Part shown: positions 1 through 9,338 of the stretch, in pieces
How positions within the stretch are numbered: position 1 is the first letter of the stretch
How the letters are laid out: each line of letters begins with the position of its first letter
Assembly: GCF_023115445.1 (NCBI RefSeq)
Contig: NZ_JALDUI010000002.1
Coordinates: 124,001 to 188,000 of the forward strand
Source: Streptococcus sp. oral taxon 431
Lineage (GTDB): Bacteria; Bacillota; Bacilli; Lactobacillales; Streptococcaceae
Direction: 5' to 3'
Length of the DNA stretch: 64,000 nt
Translations under genes and position numbers: made by a program
Notes under the pieces: generated by a model
The model's input: only the letters and a program-made list of their open reading frames with translations
Told to the model about the DNA's origin: nothing
Database searches by the model: none

Positions 1-457
1 CAATAGCAGAAATATAGGTAATAAACTGGGAAAAGGAATAGGCCTCCATCAAATCTGGCTCTGCTACTTTTTCTTTAACGAGAGGCATTCGCAAGCCACC
101 AGCAAAATCACTAGCTACATCACTAATGACATTGATGAGACAAAGGGTCGAAAAGGCAAAGAAACTAGCTTGCTGAACAACTAGGGCTGCTAGAAAAAAT
201 AAAACCGCCTGAAATAAACCGACATAGGTCATCCATTTGACCTTGTCCTTGGTATAATCTGCCCGAATGCCCACAAAAACTGTAAAAAGAGTTGGAAGCA
301 TCATCACAACATTCGCCATAGCAACGGCAACAGAAGCCTCTGGCAAAGTTGAGGCATAGACCACAAACACTAAATTAAAAATGGAAGCTCCAAAAGCATT
401 GAAAAATCGTGATAAACTCAAAACTCTGTAAGCTTGATTTCTTAGTAATAGTTTCAT
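1..457 (-). CDS. MFS transporter, partial (N-terminal 152 residues)
   Basis: The reading frame opens with ATG at 457, after a GAGG ribosome binding site, and runs off the left edge of the window. The visible part has alternating hydrophobic segments and the loop GIRADYTKDKVK after the second helix, which fits the cytoplasmic loop of 12-helix major facilitator exporters. It is a membrane protein whose substrate cannot be read from this half. It lies 189 bp downstream of an Rgg-type regulator on the same strand, so that regulator may control it (inference). The C-terminal part is outside the window. Confidence 0.75.
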   Translation of the reverse strand, partial: MKLLLRNQAYRVLSLSRFFNAFGASIFNLVFVVYASTLPEASVAVAMANVVMMLPTLFTVFVGIRADYTKDKVKWMTYVGLFQAVLFFLAALVVQQASFFAFSTLCLINVISDVASDFAGGLRMPLVKEKVAEPDLMEAYSFSQFITYISAI

Positions 458-646
458 ATAGATTCCTCTCTTTCTCACATACTACTTTTATGGTAGCTCT
501 AGTATAGCATCAAGAATCTTACGAGAAGACATTTTTGAATATATGCAACAGACTAAACGAACAACGAAAATGATAGAATTTGTCTAATGTTAATAAGTAT
601 CTTCATAGCCCTATCGTTTCAACTTAATTTATCTAGTTGCAGATAC

Positions 647-1498
647 TCAACACTTTATAGCGCTTCTATAATAATCTGCAGATTTGCTACAACCAATCAT
701 CTCGAAAATACGGACAGCGTCCTCCATTTTTCTCTGCCCTTCCTCCGCTCTTCCTTGCCTACTATCAAGCAAACCTTCTGCCCATAGGTAGACTATTCGA
801 AAATAGGTTTCATTTTCTTCAAAGAAGTTCTTTTCAATTTGTTTTTTGAAATAGAGGGCATTGGTAAAATCATCAACTTCAATACAGGCCATAAAAGCAT
901 TGAGGATCAGGGTGTGCATCATATTTCGATTTTTTCCAACTCCTTGCAAGAAATCTGACTTCCGCAACATTTCCCGAGTATACTTTGTCAAAAGCTGGAC
1001 TGATAAAAGAGGAGAGCAGGAAGAAAAGAACGAAAGTTCATAGAGCCCCCAAATTTCAACAGAAAATAGATGATCATGTAGGACTCTTTCTTCCTCAGAG
1101 GTCAATGTAACCGTCTCATCAATGGCTTTCATATAGGATTTTATCAAAATAGCTTTGAGAATGTGTTCTTGTTTATCCTTTGAAAAAGGAAGTTGTTGAT
1201 ACTCTCTCTGGTATAGAGTCCGCAAAGATGTTAAATCTTGTGGGTCTATAGCCTCAAAGATTCTGTTTCTAAATTCAGAATAGGCATCCTGATGAAAACC
1301 TCTCGCCAAAAATAATAATTCTTCCATACTCGTATGAATATTCTCCAAAGCTGTGATTAACTTTGGAGCAGATATTTCACTCTGACCATTTTCAAAACGT
1401 GATAATAAGGATGCTGAAAAGCGTCCACCTGTTGCTTTTCTCAAGGAGATTTTTCTAGATTCTCGTAACTCTTTAAAAACTTTTCCTAAATTCTTCAT
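647..1498 (-). CDS. Rgg/MutR-family transcriptional regulator
   Basis: This 283-residue protein has an N-terminal XRE-type helix-turn-helix (about residues 5-60, with SASLLSRFENGQSEIS as recognition region) followed by a helical, TPR-like C-terminal domain ending in ADYYRSAIKC. That is the standard layout and length of streptococcal Rgg/MutR regulators, which bind short hydrophobic peptides through the C-terminal domain. I found no convincing SHP gene beside it, unlike the second Rgg at 13955-14818. It is divergent from the membrane gene at 1630 and precedes the MFS gene at 457, which are its likeliest targets (inference). Confidence 0.85.
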   Translation of the reverse strand: MKNLGKVFKELRESRKISLRKATGGRFSASLLSRFENGQSEISAPKLITALENIHTSMEELLFLARGFHQDAYSEFRNRIFEAIDPQDLTSLRTLYQREYQQLPFSKDKQEHILKAILIKSYMKAIDETVTLTSEEERVLHDHLFSVEIWGLYELSFFSSCSPLLSVQLLTKYTREMLRKSDFLQGVGKNRNMMHTLILNAFMACIEVDDFTNALYFKKQIEKNFFEENETYFRIVYLWAEGLLDSRQGRAEEGQRKMEDAVRIFEMIGCSKSADYYRSAIKC

Positions 1499-1570
1499 CC
1501 TCTTACCACTCGTCTTTTATTTTTTCCTATTTTACCACATTTCCTAATAAATACTAGTTCCAAACCAGCA

Positions 1571-1599
1571 TTTACAATCTGAGCCAGGCATGATACAAT
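1571..1599 (+). promoter_or_regulatory. Promoter of the ECF S-component-like gene
   Basis: TTTACA (1571-1576), a 17 bp spacer and TACAAT (1594-1599) form a good sigma-A promoter 30 bp before the ATG at 1630, which has the ribosome binding site AAGGAG. Confidence 0.65.
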
Positions 1600-1629
1600 G
1601 AATAACATCAGATATACGAAGGAGAACTT

Positions 1630-2199
1630 ATGAAAAAGAATATCTTAACAACCCTTGTAGCTGCTCTTGTTTACTTTCTCTGTATCGGAGTGGGGGTTCT
1701 ACTAGGGAACCTTGTCGACCACACTGGAAATATGTTTTACGCCCCTGCCTTTTCTGCTCTTGTGGGTGGTAGCGTCTATATGATCCTTTTAGAAAAAGTG
1801 CCTCGTTTTGGAGCGATTACTACGACTGGACTTGTAATTTCTCTATTTTTCCTCGGGAGCAAGCATGGTGCTGGAGCCTTTCTGCCAGGAATTATCTGCG
1901 GACTTGTGGCAGATGGCATCGCTCACCTAGGACATTACAAGGATAAGTTCAAGAACCTTCTTTCCTTCCTAGTTTTTGCTTTTGGTACTACTGGTCCCAT
2001 CCTACTCATGTGGGTGACCCCTCAAGCCTATATCGCAACTCTAGTAGCTCGTGGAAAATCTCAGGACTATATTGATCGCATCATGGTTGCTCCTAACCCT
2101 GGTACTATCCTTCTCTTTGTAGCAAGCGTCCTTATCGGTGCTCTACTCGGTGCCTTGATCGGACAAGCCCTTAGTAAGAAATTAACACATAAACAGTAA
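1630..2199 (+). CDS. MptD-type (Trep_Strep family) putative ECF transporter S component
   Basis: A 189-residue integral membrane protein with about five or six hydrophobic helices. It begins with a Lys-rich N-terminus and carries conserved-looking stretches around GAGAFLPGIICGLVADGIA and a C-terminal glycine-rich helix (GALLGALIGQ). Length and pattern match the Trep_Strep family of putative ECF-type substrate-binding membrane proteins. These usually work with a shared ECF ATPase/T module encoded elsewhere, and no ATPase gene is adjacent here. The substrate is unknown. It is monocistronic, with its own promoter and a strong terminator after it. Confidence 0.65.
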   Translation: MKKNILTTLVAALVYFLCIGVGVLLGNLVDHTGNMFYAPAFSALVGGSVYMILLEKVPRFGAITTTGLVISLFFLGSKHGAGAFLPGIICGLVADGIAHLGHYKDKFKNLLSFLVFAFGTTGPILLMWVTPQAYIATLVARGKSQDYIDRIMVAPNPGTILLFVASVLIGALLGALIGQALSKKLTHKQ

Positions 2200-2200
2200 C

Positions 2201-2250
2201 AAAAAAGCTCCTTGTCTCTAATATTTATTTGAGACAAGGGGCTTTTTTAA
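2201..2250. terminator. Bidirectional terminator
   Basis: CCTTGTCTC and GAGACAAGG arms are flanked by A-rich and T-rich runs, so the hairpin can stop transcription from both sides. It lies between the convergent genes ending at 2199 and 2259. Confidence 0.85.
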
Positions 2251-2258
2251 TGAAATAT

Positions 2259-2390
2259 TTAAAATTCACTGTAAATAAATTCTTGGATGTTTGAAAAATC
2301 TGTGACAAGAGAATAAATCACGATGCTTAAAATAACCGTGTAGAAAAACAAGGTCCACAATAGTAAACGTTGTGTGTCAGTTAGTTTCAT
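2259..2390 (-). CDS. DltX-like micropeptide
   Basis: A 43-residue ORF starting MKLTDTQR, followed by one transmembrane helix and ending in EFIYSEF. Known DltX proteins are about 45-50 residues with one helix and a conserved C-terminal FIYNEF-like motif that engages DltD and DltB. Here the motif is FIYSEF. The ATG at 2390 overlaps the end of the dltD-like gene by 14 bp, which indicates translational coupling. In the canonical operon dltX comes first, before dltA; here it comes last. Identification rests on the C-terminal motif, size and context. Confidence 0.75.
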   Translation of the reverse strand: MKLTDTQRLLLWTLFFYTVILSIVIYSLVTDFSNIQEFIYSEF

Positions 2391-3549
2391 TTGCAAATTT
2401 GTAAAGTTCTTTTTCAACTTCCATCCATCCTTTCACCCCAACGTGCATCACGTCAAATAAAAAGTAATCTTCATACTCTTTATTTCCATAGTTTAACACA
2501 GTAGCACCATGGCTTTGGGCAACATTTTCTATTTTTTTGTAAGTTTCTTCACGCATTTCTCGTGAAACACCTGTGTAATCATTCCACTTACCATTTACTG
2601 GGAGTATAATAACTTCAACTTCAATTCCCAATTCCTTAGCAACTGTCAAGAAGAGTTCCATATCTGAATACTCTGGTGACTCCAGGTAGCTCAAATCTTT
2701 ATTAGAATCTTTTAATGAAGCATAGCGATCTTTCAAATAAGTATTGTAGTAGTTGTTATCCACAGCATAATCATTATTGTCTGTTTTCTTTTTAACTTCT
2801 GCTACAAACTGATCTGTCAGCTGCTCCCAATTATAGTCAGGTGTTTTATCCCCTAATGAAGGATAATCTGATTTGGCATGATTTTCATAGAATTTTCGTT
2901 TAAGCTTAAAGGAATAAACCGCATTGTCAAGTTCCAATAATTTTTTATCAATGATTGTCCCTTTTCCATCTATGAAATAACTTTTATACTTTTTATAGAC
3001 ATCGTTCTGTTGTTTATTCCCTTTGGTAATCTCAATAATGCGATTGATTAGTTTTTCTTTGGTTTCCTTACTGATTTTCTCATTATCTAGCATGTGGAAA
3101 ATATGTTCCTGAGAAGCCTTATTTAAAAAAGCATCTTGATGAGTCCCATCCTTTTCGAACCATTGAACAGACTCTACAATGGCTACTTTTCGCTTACTCA
3201 TAGCCCCCTCAATCGAGCTCAAGGTTGTAGCTTGAATGATATTTTGAGAATAACTAGTTCCTATCTGCATGATATTAAAATCATTGTAGTTAAAAATTTT
3301 ATTGGGATGGTAATCCTCATTTATCGTCGCAACTAACTCTGAGGAACCCAGTAGAACTAGTGTGTTGGGAGTGATATTATTTGTTAGAATATCTCTACTT
3401 TTATACTTTTCATAAGAAGTGCTGTAGCGAATACTATTGTCCTTGACTTTATAATAATCATCAACCTTCTTAACATATGTCACATTTAAAAGGGCAAGTG
3501 TCGCAATTACGAGCACAAGCGATAGTAAAAATGCTTTTAACTTAATCAT
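2377..3549 (-). CDS. DltD-like acyl-transfer protein
   Basis: A 390-residue protein with an N-terminal signal anchor (about residues 5-25) and an extracytoplasmic SGNH-like domain. The motif LLGSSEL near residue 95 carries the expected catalytic serine block of DltD, and the C-terminal DVMHVGVKGW carries the Asp-x-x-His pair (D-V-M-H). DltD completes D-alanine transfer onto teichoic acids outside the membrane. It lies 47 bp after the MBOAT gene and overlaps a DltX-like ORF. No dltA or dltC is nearby, so it either shares the carrier made by the main dlt operon or transfers another acyl group (inference). Confidence 0.8.
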   Translation of the reverse strand: MIKLKAFLLSLVLVIATLALLNVTYVKKVDDYYKVKDNSIRYSTSYEKYKSRDILTNNITPNTLVLLGSSELVATINEDYHPNKIFNYNDFNIMQIGTSYSQNIIQATTLSSIEGAMSKRKVAIVESVQWFEKDGTHQDAFLNKASQEHIFHMLDNEKISKETKEKLINRIIEITKGNKQQNDVYKKYKSYFIDGKGTIIDKKLLELDNAVYSFKLKRKFYENHAKSDYPSLGDKTPDYNWEQLTDQFVAEVKKKTDNNDYAVDNNYYNTYLKDRYASLKDSNKDLSYLESPEYSDMELFLTVAKELGIEVEVIILPVNGKWNDYTGVSREMREETYKKIENVAQSHGATVLNYGNKEYEDYFLFDVMHVGVKGWMEVEKELYKFANETN

Positions 3550-3596
3550 CTCGTTTTGTCCAATCTCCTTGATTTAGCAGATTTCTTTAAATTTCT

Positions 3597-4751
3597 TTAT
3601 CTACTTAAAATTGTCCTGATTATCTTATAAGGTTCACCTGAAAAGATAAAGAAACCAACCATAACTAAATTCATGGTCACAAACCAACTTATTAGCTTGT
3701 ACCAAGTTTTATTTTTATGTTTCTTATAAAAAGTGCTTTTCTTTTGATAAATTTCAAATCCAGACATCAAGATTCCATGGTAAAAACCATAAGCGATGTA
3801 GCTGATACTAATTCCATGCCAAAATCCCATGACCAGCATATTGACCATATAGGCATAGGCTGCATTGTGCAATCTATTCTTAAACCATTTTTTTCTGATA
3901 ACCTGCATCAAAACTCTTGAAAATACAAAATCTCTCAACCAAGTTGACAAGGTAATGTGCCATCTAGTCCAGAAATCCTTGATATCAACACTCAAGAAAG
4001 GTTTATTGAAATTCATCGGTGTCTGAATGCCCAAAATATTACTGCTCCCAACAGCCATCAAACTATAACCCGCAAAGTCAAAGAACAGATAGAATGTATA
4101 CAAGTACATATATTTGAGTGAGTAGACAACTGTACCAGTATTGCTTAGAGCAAGTAGCATCTGGTAAACATAGGTTGATAGAACCACCTTGTAGAGAAGG
4201 CCTAGAACAATGCGATAAATACCATCACCTGCTAACTCTAGGTAGTCTTTTCTAGGCATGACTTCATTGATCTCTTTTAGAAATCTTCTGCTACGATCGA
4301 TTGGTCCCGAACTAACTGTAGGGAAAAAGAGTAGAAACTGAAGATAATCTTTTACACTGATTTTTTCTTTGATTAAACCATCCGATATTTCCAGCATGAT
4401 TTGGATAGTTTTAAAGGACATATAAGAAATCCCAATAAAAGCCAACAAATGTAGCTGGGTTATGGCAAAGACTTTATTGACTACTAAAGGTAAAATGGAT
4501 AACATAACCAGTGGTTTCAACCGTTTTGAATCCATTTTTTGTGCTATGAAAACTAGGACATATTGGTAGATGATGAAAGCCAATAGATAAACAACCATGA
4601 CTTTACTCTTACCATAGATGGCTCCTGCAAATAAAATTGACAGACTTAAAATATAATAATCCTTACGCTTGCCAAAATAGTTTAAAATAAAACCAATCAA
4701 TAAGACTACAAACAATAGAAGGAAAAACTCATTCCCCTCAAAATAATTCAT
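3597..4751 (-). CDS. DltB-like MBOAT O-acyltransferase
   Basis: A 384-residue polytopic membrane protein of the MBOAT family. It shows the family blocks FPTVSSGPIDRSRRF, DFWTRWHITLSTWLRDFVF and MGFWHGIS; the His of FWHG is the expected catalytic residue. DltB moves the D-alanyl group from DltC across the membrane. I chose the ATG at 4751 (MNYFEG) because AAGGAG lies 11 bp upstream; an upstream TTG is too close to that site. A TGGTATAAT extended -10 at 4827-4835 probably drives the dltB-dltD-dltX unit. Confidence 0.8.
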   Translation of the reverse strand: MNYFEGNEFFLLLFVVLLIGFILNYFGKRKDYYILSLSILFAGAIYGKSKVMVVYLLAFIIYQYVLVFIAQKMDSKRLKPLVMLSILPLVVNKVFAITQLHLLAFIGISYMSFKTIQIMLEISDGLIKEKISVKDYLQFLLFFPTVSSGPIDRSRRFLKEINEVMPRKDYLELAGDGIYRIVLGLLYKVVLSTYVYQMLLALSNTGTVVYSLKYMYLYTFYLFFDFAGYSLMAVGSSNILGIQTPMNFNKPFLSVDIKDFWTRWHITLSTWLRDFVFSRVLMQVIRKKWFKNRLHNAAYAYMVNMLVMGFWHGISISYIAYGFYHGILMSGFEIYQKKSTFYKKHKNKTWYKLISWFVTMNLVMVGFFIFSGEPYKIIRTILSR

Positions 4752-4886
4752 ACTAGCCAAACTCCTTTATCATTTCATAATTCTCTACAGATAGATTACT
4801 ACCTTAGTCATATCGAAATATGCTTTCTCATTATACCATACTTCCAAAGGTTTATTCCACTTGAATAACAAATATAGTTTATAAAA

Positions 4887-5016
4887 AGAGCCACACGGCT
4901 CTCAGTAGGTAGACAAGCCCTTTCGGTAATTAAAGGAGCTTAGTTACTACATCTTGAAAACTCTTAGAAATGCTGAAACATGCTATTTTTAAGAGTTTTT
5001 TTATTTTCTCTAATAA
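4887..5016 (-). other. Intergenic stretch with hairpins, possible small RNA
   Basis: On the minus strand this stretch holds an imperfect hairpin (AACTCTTA and TAAGAGTT arms) and ends in a strong intrinsic terminator, AGAGCC-GTGT-GGCTCT followed by TTTTT, at 4887-4902. Since the metI operon already has a terminator at 5024-5065, the second stop may belong to a short separate transcript. No ORF was seen. Confidence 0.35.
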
Positions 5017-5023
5017 AAGAAAA

Positions 5024-5065
5024 AGATTGAAGAAAATTGTCCACAACGGACTTTTTCTTCAATCT
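5024..5065 (-). terminator. Terminator of the methionine transporter operon
   Basis: A perfect 13-bp inverted repeat, AGATTGAAGAAAA with its complement, is followed on the minus strand by TTTTTCTTTT. It lies 21 bp after the metI stop codon. Confidence 0.8.
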
Positions 5066-5086
5066 GAGAGCCACTTAGCTCTTTTT

Positions 5087-5779
5087 TTATTTATGACTTA
5101 ATTTCTTGGTCAAGAAGTCTCCCAAGAACTGAATTGTAAAGATAATCAGGATAATGATGAGAGTCGCAAGGACTGTCACATCATGATTGAAACGGTTAAA
5201 TCCATAGGCGATAGCTACGTTACCGATACCACCTGCTCCGACCGCTCCCGCCATAGCTGTTTCACCAACTAGTGAGATCAAGGTCACAGTTGTCACACGG
5301 ATCAAGTCTGGTAGACCTTCTGATAGGTAAACACCTACGATGTCCCAGAAAGTAGCTCCGCTAGCTTGAGCTGCCTCGATGACACCACCATCTAGCTCTG
5401 CCAATACCACCTGTACCTGACGAGCAAAGAAGGCAAAGACTGCAAAAGATAGGGGTACAATAGCCGCATTTGGTCCGATACTTGTCCCTACGATTAGATG
5501 AGAGAAGGGTGACAAGACAGCCAAGAGAATGATAAATGGCACCGCACGGAAGATAGAGGTAATCTTGTCTAAAATCCAGAAAACAACTTTATTTTCCAAG
5601 ACACCACCTGGAGCTGTCAAGACAAGGAAAAGCCCTGCAACCAGCCCTAGGAAACCTCCGATGAGGAAGGAAAGAACCGTCATATAAAGAGTCAAGTAGA
5701 TTGCCGTTCCCCAGCCAGCCTGACCAGACCAACCCATCTTGTAGACGTTTGGTAAGTATGCTTTAATCAATTCTGCCAT
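5087..5779 (-). CDS. metI: Methionine ABC transporter permease
   Basis: A 230-residue inner-membrane permease with about five helices and the EAA-like loop VIEAAQASGATFWDIV (near residues 134-149), which docks to the ATPase. It matches MetI/MetP of the D- and L-methionine uptake family in length and sequence style. It starts directly after metN (stop-start spacing 1 bp) and is the last gene of the unit metQ, M20 peptidase, metN, metI. Confidence 0.92.
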   Translation of the reverse strand: MAELIKAYLPNVYKMGWSGQAGWGTAIYLTLYMTVLSFLIGGFLGLVAGLFLVLTAPGGVLENKVVFWILDKITSIFRAVPFIILLAVLSPFSHLIVGTSIGPNAAIVPLSFAVFAFFARQVQVVLAELDGGVIEAAQASGATFWDIVGVYLSEGLPDLIRVTTVTLISLVGETAMAGAVGAGGIGNVAIAYGFNRFNHDVTVLATLIIILIIFTIQFLGDFLTKKLSHK

Positions 5780-5780
5780 C

Positions 5781-6842
5781 TTACTGTCCTCCCTTCAATA
5801 CTTTTAGTTGCACACCTGCCTGACGGATGGCATCTTGAGCGCTTGTCAAGGCTTCTTTTTCCCCTGACAGAACAACCACAAGTTCACCGACAGGAGTGCC
5901 GTCCAAAATTTCAATATTTCCATAAAGAATATTGGCTGTTACTTGGTAATGTTTGTACAATTCATTCAAAAGCGGCTCATCTGTAGAAGCGCCTGCATAC
6001 TTGAGTTGTACCAAAATGCTGTTTTCAGATAAGTGCTCTACAATTTCTTGTTTCTCAATCTTGACCATAGCTTCATCGATACCTGTCGCAGTCGAGATAA
6101 AGTCCTGAGTCAATGGCTGCTTAGGATCTGAGAAGATTTCAAGAACGCTACCTTCTTCAATCAAGCGGCCATCCTGCATCACTGCCACACGGTTAGCAAT
6201 ATCTTTGACAATCTGCATCTCGTGTGTAATCAAGACAATGGTCAAACCTAGTTTACGGTTCAATTCTTGCAAGAGTGACAAGATTTGTTTCGTTGTCTTT
6301 GGATCAAGAGCTGAAGTTGACTCGTCTGAAATCAAGATTTTTGGATCATTGGCCAAGGCACGCGCAATAGCCACACGTTGTTTTTGACCTCCAGATAGTT
6401 GTGAAGGATAGTTTTCGGCACGGTCAGCCAAGCCCACCAAGTCGAGCAATTTAGCTACTTTAGCCTTCTTTTCTTCCTTGCTGAGCCCAGAGTGTTTGAG
6501 GGCAAAGGCTACGTTTTCCTCTGCTGTCTTTTGGCTCATGAGGTTGAAATGCTGGAAAATCATTCCAATATCTTGACGTTTACGACGCAACTGCTCTGCC
6601 GTCAAGGTCACCTTGCCATCAAAAATCACATCGTCATCAATAGTAATTTTGCCTGCAGATGGTTTTTGCAAGAGGTTAATCACCCGCACAAGGGTTGATT
6701 TCCCTGCTCCAGAATATCCAACGATTCCATAGATATCCCCTTCTTGGATGTGAATGGTCACATCCTTGACCGCTGTGATAGTTCTCTTCTTTTGGTGAAA
6801 AGTCACATCGATCTGATCTAACTTGATAATATCTCTACTCAT
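5781..6842 (-). CDS. metN: Methionine ABC transporter ATP-binding protein
   Basis: A 353-residue ATPase with Walker [10 protein letters not shown] (residues 42-50), signature LSGGQKQR, Walker B ILISDE and the switch His in ITHEMQ. The C-terminal part (about residues 265-345) has the size and pattern of the NIL domain, which senses methionine in MetN proteins and shuts transport when it is plentiful. The ATG overlaps the end of the peptidase gene by 8 bp, so the two are translationally coupled. Confidence 0.95.
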   Translation of the reverse strand: MSRDIIKLDQIDVTFHQKKRTITAVKDVTIHIQEGDIYGIVGYSGAGKSTLVRVINLLQKPSAGKITIDDDVIFDGKVTLTAEQLRRKRQDIGMIFQHFNLMSQKTAEENVAFALKHSGLSKEEKKAKVAKLLDLVGLADRAENYPSQLSGGQKQRVAIARALANDPKILISDESTSALDPKTTKQILSLLQELNRKLGLTIVLITHEMQIVKDIANRVAVMQDGRLIEEGSVLEIFSDPKQPLTQDFISTATGIDEAMVKIEKQEIVEHLSENSILVQLKYAGASTDEPLLNELYKHYQVTANILYGNIEILDGTPVGELVVVLSGEKEALTSAQDAIRQAGVQLKVLKGGQ

Positions 6843-8208
6843 AGCTTCTAATCAGCTCCTCTACTAATTCAATATGGGTGTAATAATCGGCGATTCGCAC
6901 GTTTTCATCTCCACCGTGATCTCGGCTATTGGCATTTCCTAGACCAAAGGCAACCATAGGTACTTCTAAAGCATCAAAGACCGTATGCATAGGTCCTGTC
7001 CCAGCTGTAGTCGGCAAGACTGATACGCCCTGTGGATAGAATTTCTTGGCTAACTCAATAACATTGAGAATAGATGGTGCACTCATATCGCTTCGATAAC
7101 TCATCTCACCCAAGGTATAGTATAATTCTACCTTATCAAAGCCGTTTTTGTCTAGTTGTTTCCGGATTTTATCCAAAACATCATGCGGGTCCAATCCAGG
7201 AACCAAACGAACTTCTAGCTTGGCACTAGCCTCTGCTGGTAGAATCGTTTTAACTCCTTGCCCCTGATAACCAGACTGAATTCCTTCGATATTGAGTGCT
7301 GGTTCAAAGAAGAAACGCTTTAGAAAGGCTGTACGTTCCTCTTGTAAAAGTGGCAATTCCAAGCCATAAATCTGGCTGATTTCTTCTGGATTGCGTTGAG
7401 CATAGGTTTCAACCAAGGCTAACTCACGTTCGTTAGGCTCTTGGACCTCATCGTACAAGCCCTCAACTAAAATACGTCCATCTGCAGCTCGCAAACTGGT
7501 CAAGGCTTGAATCAGATACCATGGAGCTGACTCTACAATGCCGCCATAGCTAGAGTGGATATCCACATCGGCACTCTTGACCTTAGCATCAAAGGTTACA
7601 ATTCCTTTGTTCCCACCAGAGATTTCTAGCTGTTCCAAGGCATTTTTGGTCCCTTGTTCCCAGACCAATAAATCTGCACCACGAAGCTTGTCCGCATGTT
7701 TTTCTAAATATTTGTCCAAGTCCATAGAGGCAGACTCTTCAGCTCCTTCCATGATGAAACTGATATTGACTGGTAGATCATCATGATGCTGCATGTATTT
7801 TCTAAGAGCACTCAAGCGGGCAGTGATATGTCCCTTGTCATCATCAACCCCGCGTCCATACATGATGCCATCACGGACAGAAAGCGTAAATGGATCCTCT
7901 GTCCAGACTTGGTCGCCATCCGCAGGTACGGTGTCATAGTGGTTGTAGAAAATGATAGTCTTGGCATTTGGGCGTGAACTTTTAAAATGCGCCATGACAA
8001 AGGGTGCCGTATAACTCTCATCAATCTCGACCTCTGCACCTACACGCTTGAAGATCTCGCCTAGATAACGAGCCACCTCTTTAAGGCCGACTTGTTGGGC
8101 AAAGACTGATTTTTTAGAAATCAAGGTCCGCAAAACTTCAAAGTAATGTTGCGCTACATGATCCTTTTCAAACTTTTCAATTTGTTCTTCTTGGCTAGGG
8201 AAAACCAT
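6835..8208 (-). CDS. M20-family metallopeptidase
   Basis: A 457-residue cytosolic dipeptidase-like protein. Zinc ligands are visible in [12 protein letters not shown] (H90, D92), in [10 protein letters not shown], and in the EGAEESAS block that holds the catalytic Glu. The central part has the size of a dimerisation domain. M20 enzymes of this type cleave dipeptides or N-acyl amino acids. Its place between metQ and metN suggests that it frees methionine from imported or salvaged peptides (inference from context). Confidence 0.88.
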   Translation of the reverse strand: MVFPSQEEQIEKFEKDHVAQHYFEVLRTLISKKSVFAQQVGLKEVARYLGEIFKRVGAEVEIDESYTAPFVMAHFKSSRPNAKTIIFYNHYDTVPADGDQVWTEDPFTLSVRDGIMYGRGVDDDKGHITARLSALRKYMQHHDDLPVNISFIMEGAEESASMDLDKYLEKHADKLRGADLLVWEQGTKNALEQLEISGGNKGIVTFDAKVKSADVDIHSSYGGIVESAPWYLIQALTSLRAADGRILVEGLYDEVQEPNERELALVETYAQRNPEEISQIYGLELPLLQEERTAFLKRFFFEPALNIEGIQSGYQGQGVKTILPAEASAKLEVRLVPGLDPHDVLDKIRKQLDKNGFDKVELYYTLGEMSYRSDMSAPSILNVIELAKKFYPQGVSVLPTTAGTGPMHTVFDALEVPMVAFGLGNANSRDHGGDENVRIADYYTHIELVEELIRSYE

Positions 8209-8330
8209 TTTCTCTCTACCTTTCTACTAGGACTTGTACCTTTGGAATCAATACAAGTGGATGTTCCTTTTCTTTAGTCTCTATATAAAAGCAAGAGGTG
8301 GAAAAAATCTCTCCCACCTCCCTGTGTTTA

Positions 8331-9185
8331 TTACCAAACTGGTTGATCCAAGCCGTCTGAAGTTTCTTCGATGACTTTTTTCACTTCATCAGTATGGTAA
8401 GCTGCGATAATTTTCTTGATTGCATCAGCTTTAGGTGATGATTCCCAATCTTTTTTCGCAACGATGATGTTGTACCATTGTTTTGAGTTTTCGTCAGCTT
8501 GCTCTTTAAAGAGTGCTTTCTTGTAGTCCAATTTTGCTTCTGTAACAAAAGTGTTGTTGACAACAGCCGCATCAACGGATGATAATGAACGAGCTGTTTG
8601 ACTTGCGTCTAATTCAGTGATTTTCAAGTTCTTTGGATTTTCTGTGATGTTTGCGATTGTCGCAAGCGCAGTTCCTGAAACGTCCAATTTGATCAAACCA
8701 GCTGATTGAAGAAGGTAAAGAGCACGACTTTCGTTAGTAGCATCGTTAGGTACAGCGATTTCTCCGTTTGCTGGGATTTCTTCCACTTTAGTGTACTTGT
8801 TTTCTTCTCCGTTTTTACCTGAGTAAAGGCGGATTGGTGAGATATAAGTATCTGCAATCGCTACAAGGTCTTTACCGTTTTCTTTGTTCCAGTTGTTCAA
8901 GAAGTTGTAGTGTTGGAAAGCGTTCAAGTCTACTTCACCATCAGCAGTTGCTTTATTTGGTTGTGAGTAGTCTGTAAACTCTGTGAATTCCAATTTAATT
9001 CCGTCTTTTTCAACCAATTCTTGAACTTTGTCCCAGCGTGCTTCTTCTGAACCGCTACGGTTAACAGTCGCAATTTTAACTGTAGTTGCATTGTCTGCTT
9101 TCTTTTCTGAATTTCCGCAAGCTGCAAGTGCAAGGCCTGCTACTGTAGCGATAGCTGCTACGCCTAACCATTTTTTGATTTTCAT
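8331..9185 (-). CDS. metQ: Methionine-binding lipoprotein
   Basis: A 284-residue substrate-binding protein starting MKIKKWLGVAA. The lipobox LALAAC gives a lipidated Cys after the signal peptide. The mature part reads as the NlpA/MetQ family (for example DGEVDLNAFQHYNFLNNWN). The ATG at 9185 was chosen because AAAGGAG precedes it; a longer frame to 9227 has no such site. It is the first gene of the methionine uptake operon, below a MET-box palindrome. Confidence 0.93.
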   Translation of the reverse strand: MKIKKWLGVAAIATVAGLALAACGNSEKKADNATTVKIATVNRSGSEEARWDKVQELVEKDGIKLEFTEFTDYSQPNKATADGEVDLNAFQHYNFLNNWNKENGKDLVAIADTYISPIRLYSGKNGEENKYTKVEEIPANGEIAVPNDATNESRALYLLQSAGLIKLDVSGTALATIANITENPKNLKITELDASQTARSLSSVDAAVVNNTFVTEAKLDYKKALFKEQADENSKQWYNIIVAKKDWESSPKADAIKKIIAAYHTDEVKKVIEETSDGLDQPVW

Positions 9186-9263
9186 GATTCGTTCTCCTTT
9201 AAAAATAATACTGTAATAGTATCTCATACTTTATTTGATTTCGCAAATTGTTATTAGATAGGC

Positions 9264-9290
9264 AGACATATAGTTTTAAACTATATGTCT
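9264..9290. promoter_or_regulatory. MET-box operator for a LysR-type methionine regulator
   Basis: A perfect palindrome with 13-bp arms around one central base. Its core TATAGTTTTAAACTATA (9269-9285) equals the streptococcal MET-box bound by MtaR/MetR-type LysR regulators (from memory of published comparative genomics). It lies about 80 bp before metQ, in the position of an activator site. Confidence 0.85.
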
Positions 9291-9300
9291 AAAAGTTACA

Positions 9301-9332
9301 AAATCATCCATCTACGAGAGAATGGATGATTT
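9301..9332 (-). terminator. Terminator after the amino-acid-binding lipoprotein gene
   Basis: AAATCATCCAT and its complement form an 11-bp stem, followed on the minus strand by TTTTGT. It starts 6 bp after the stop codon of the gene ending at 9339. Confidence 0.8.
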
Positions 9333-9338
9333 ACAAAC

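Noticed and set aside
587..787. 66-residue plus-strand ORF with a hydrophobic start near the first Rgg gene, considered as its SHP
   Set aside because: It is too long, lacks a good ribosome binding site, has Cys and polar residues where an SHP has an acidic residue followed by a hydrophobic tail, and mostly lies antisense to the rgg gene.
4885..5090. AGAGCC hairpins considered as a BOX or RUP repeat
   Set aside because: The sequence does not contain boxA/boxC ends or recognisable RUP ends; it is better explained as terminators.
9186..9338. Leader of metQ considered for a SAM riboswitch or T-box
   Set aside because: Only the MET-box palindrome and the upstream gene's terminator are present; no antiterminator or specifier structure is visible.
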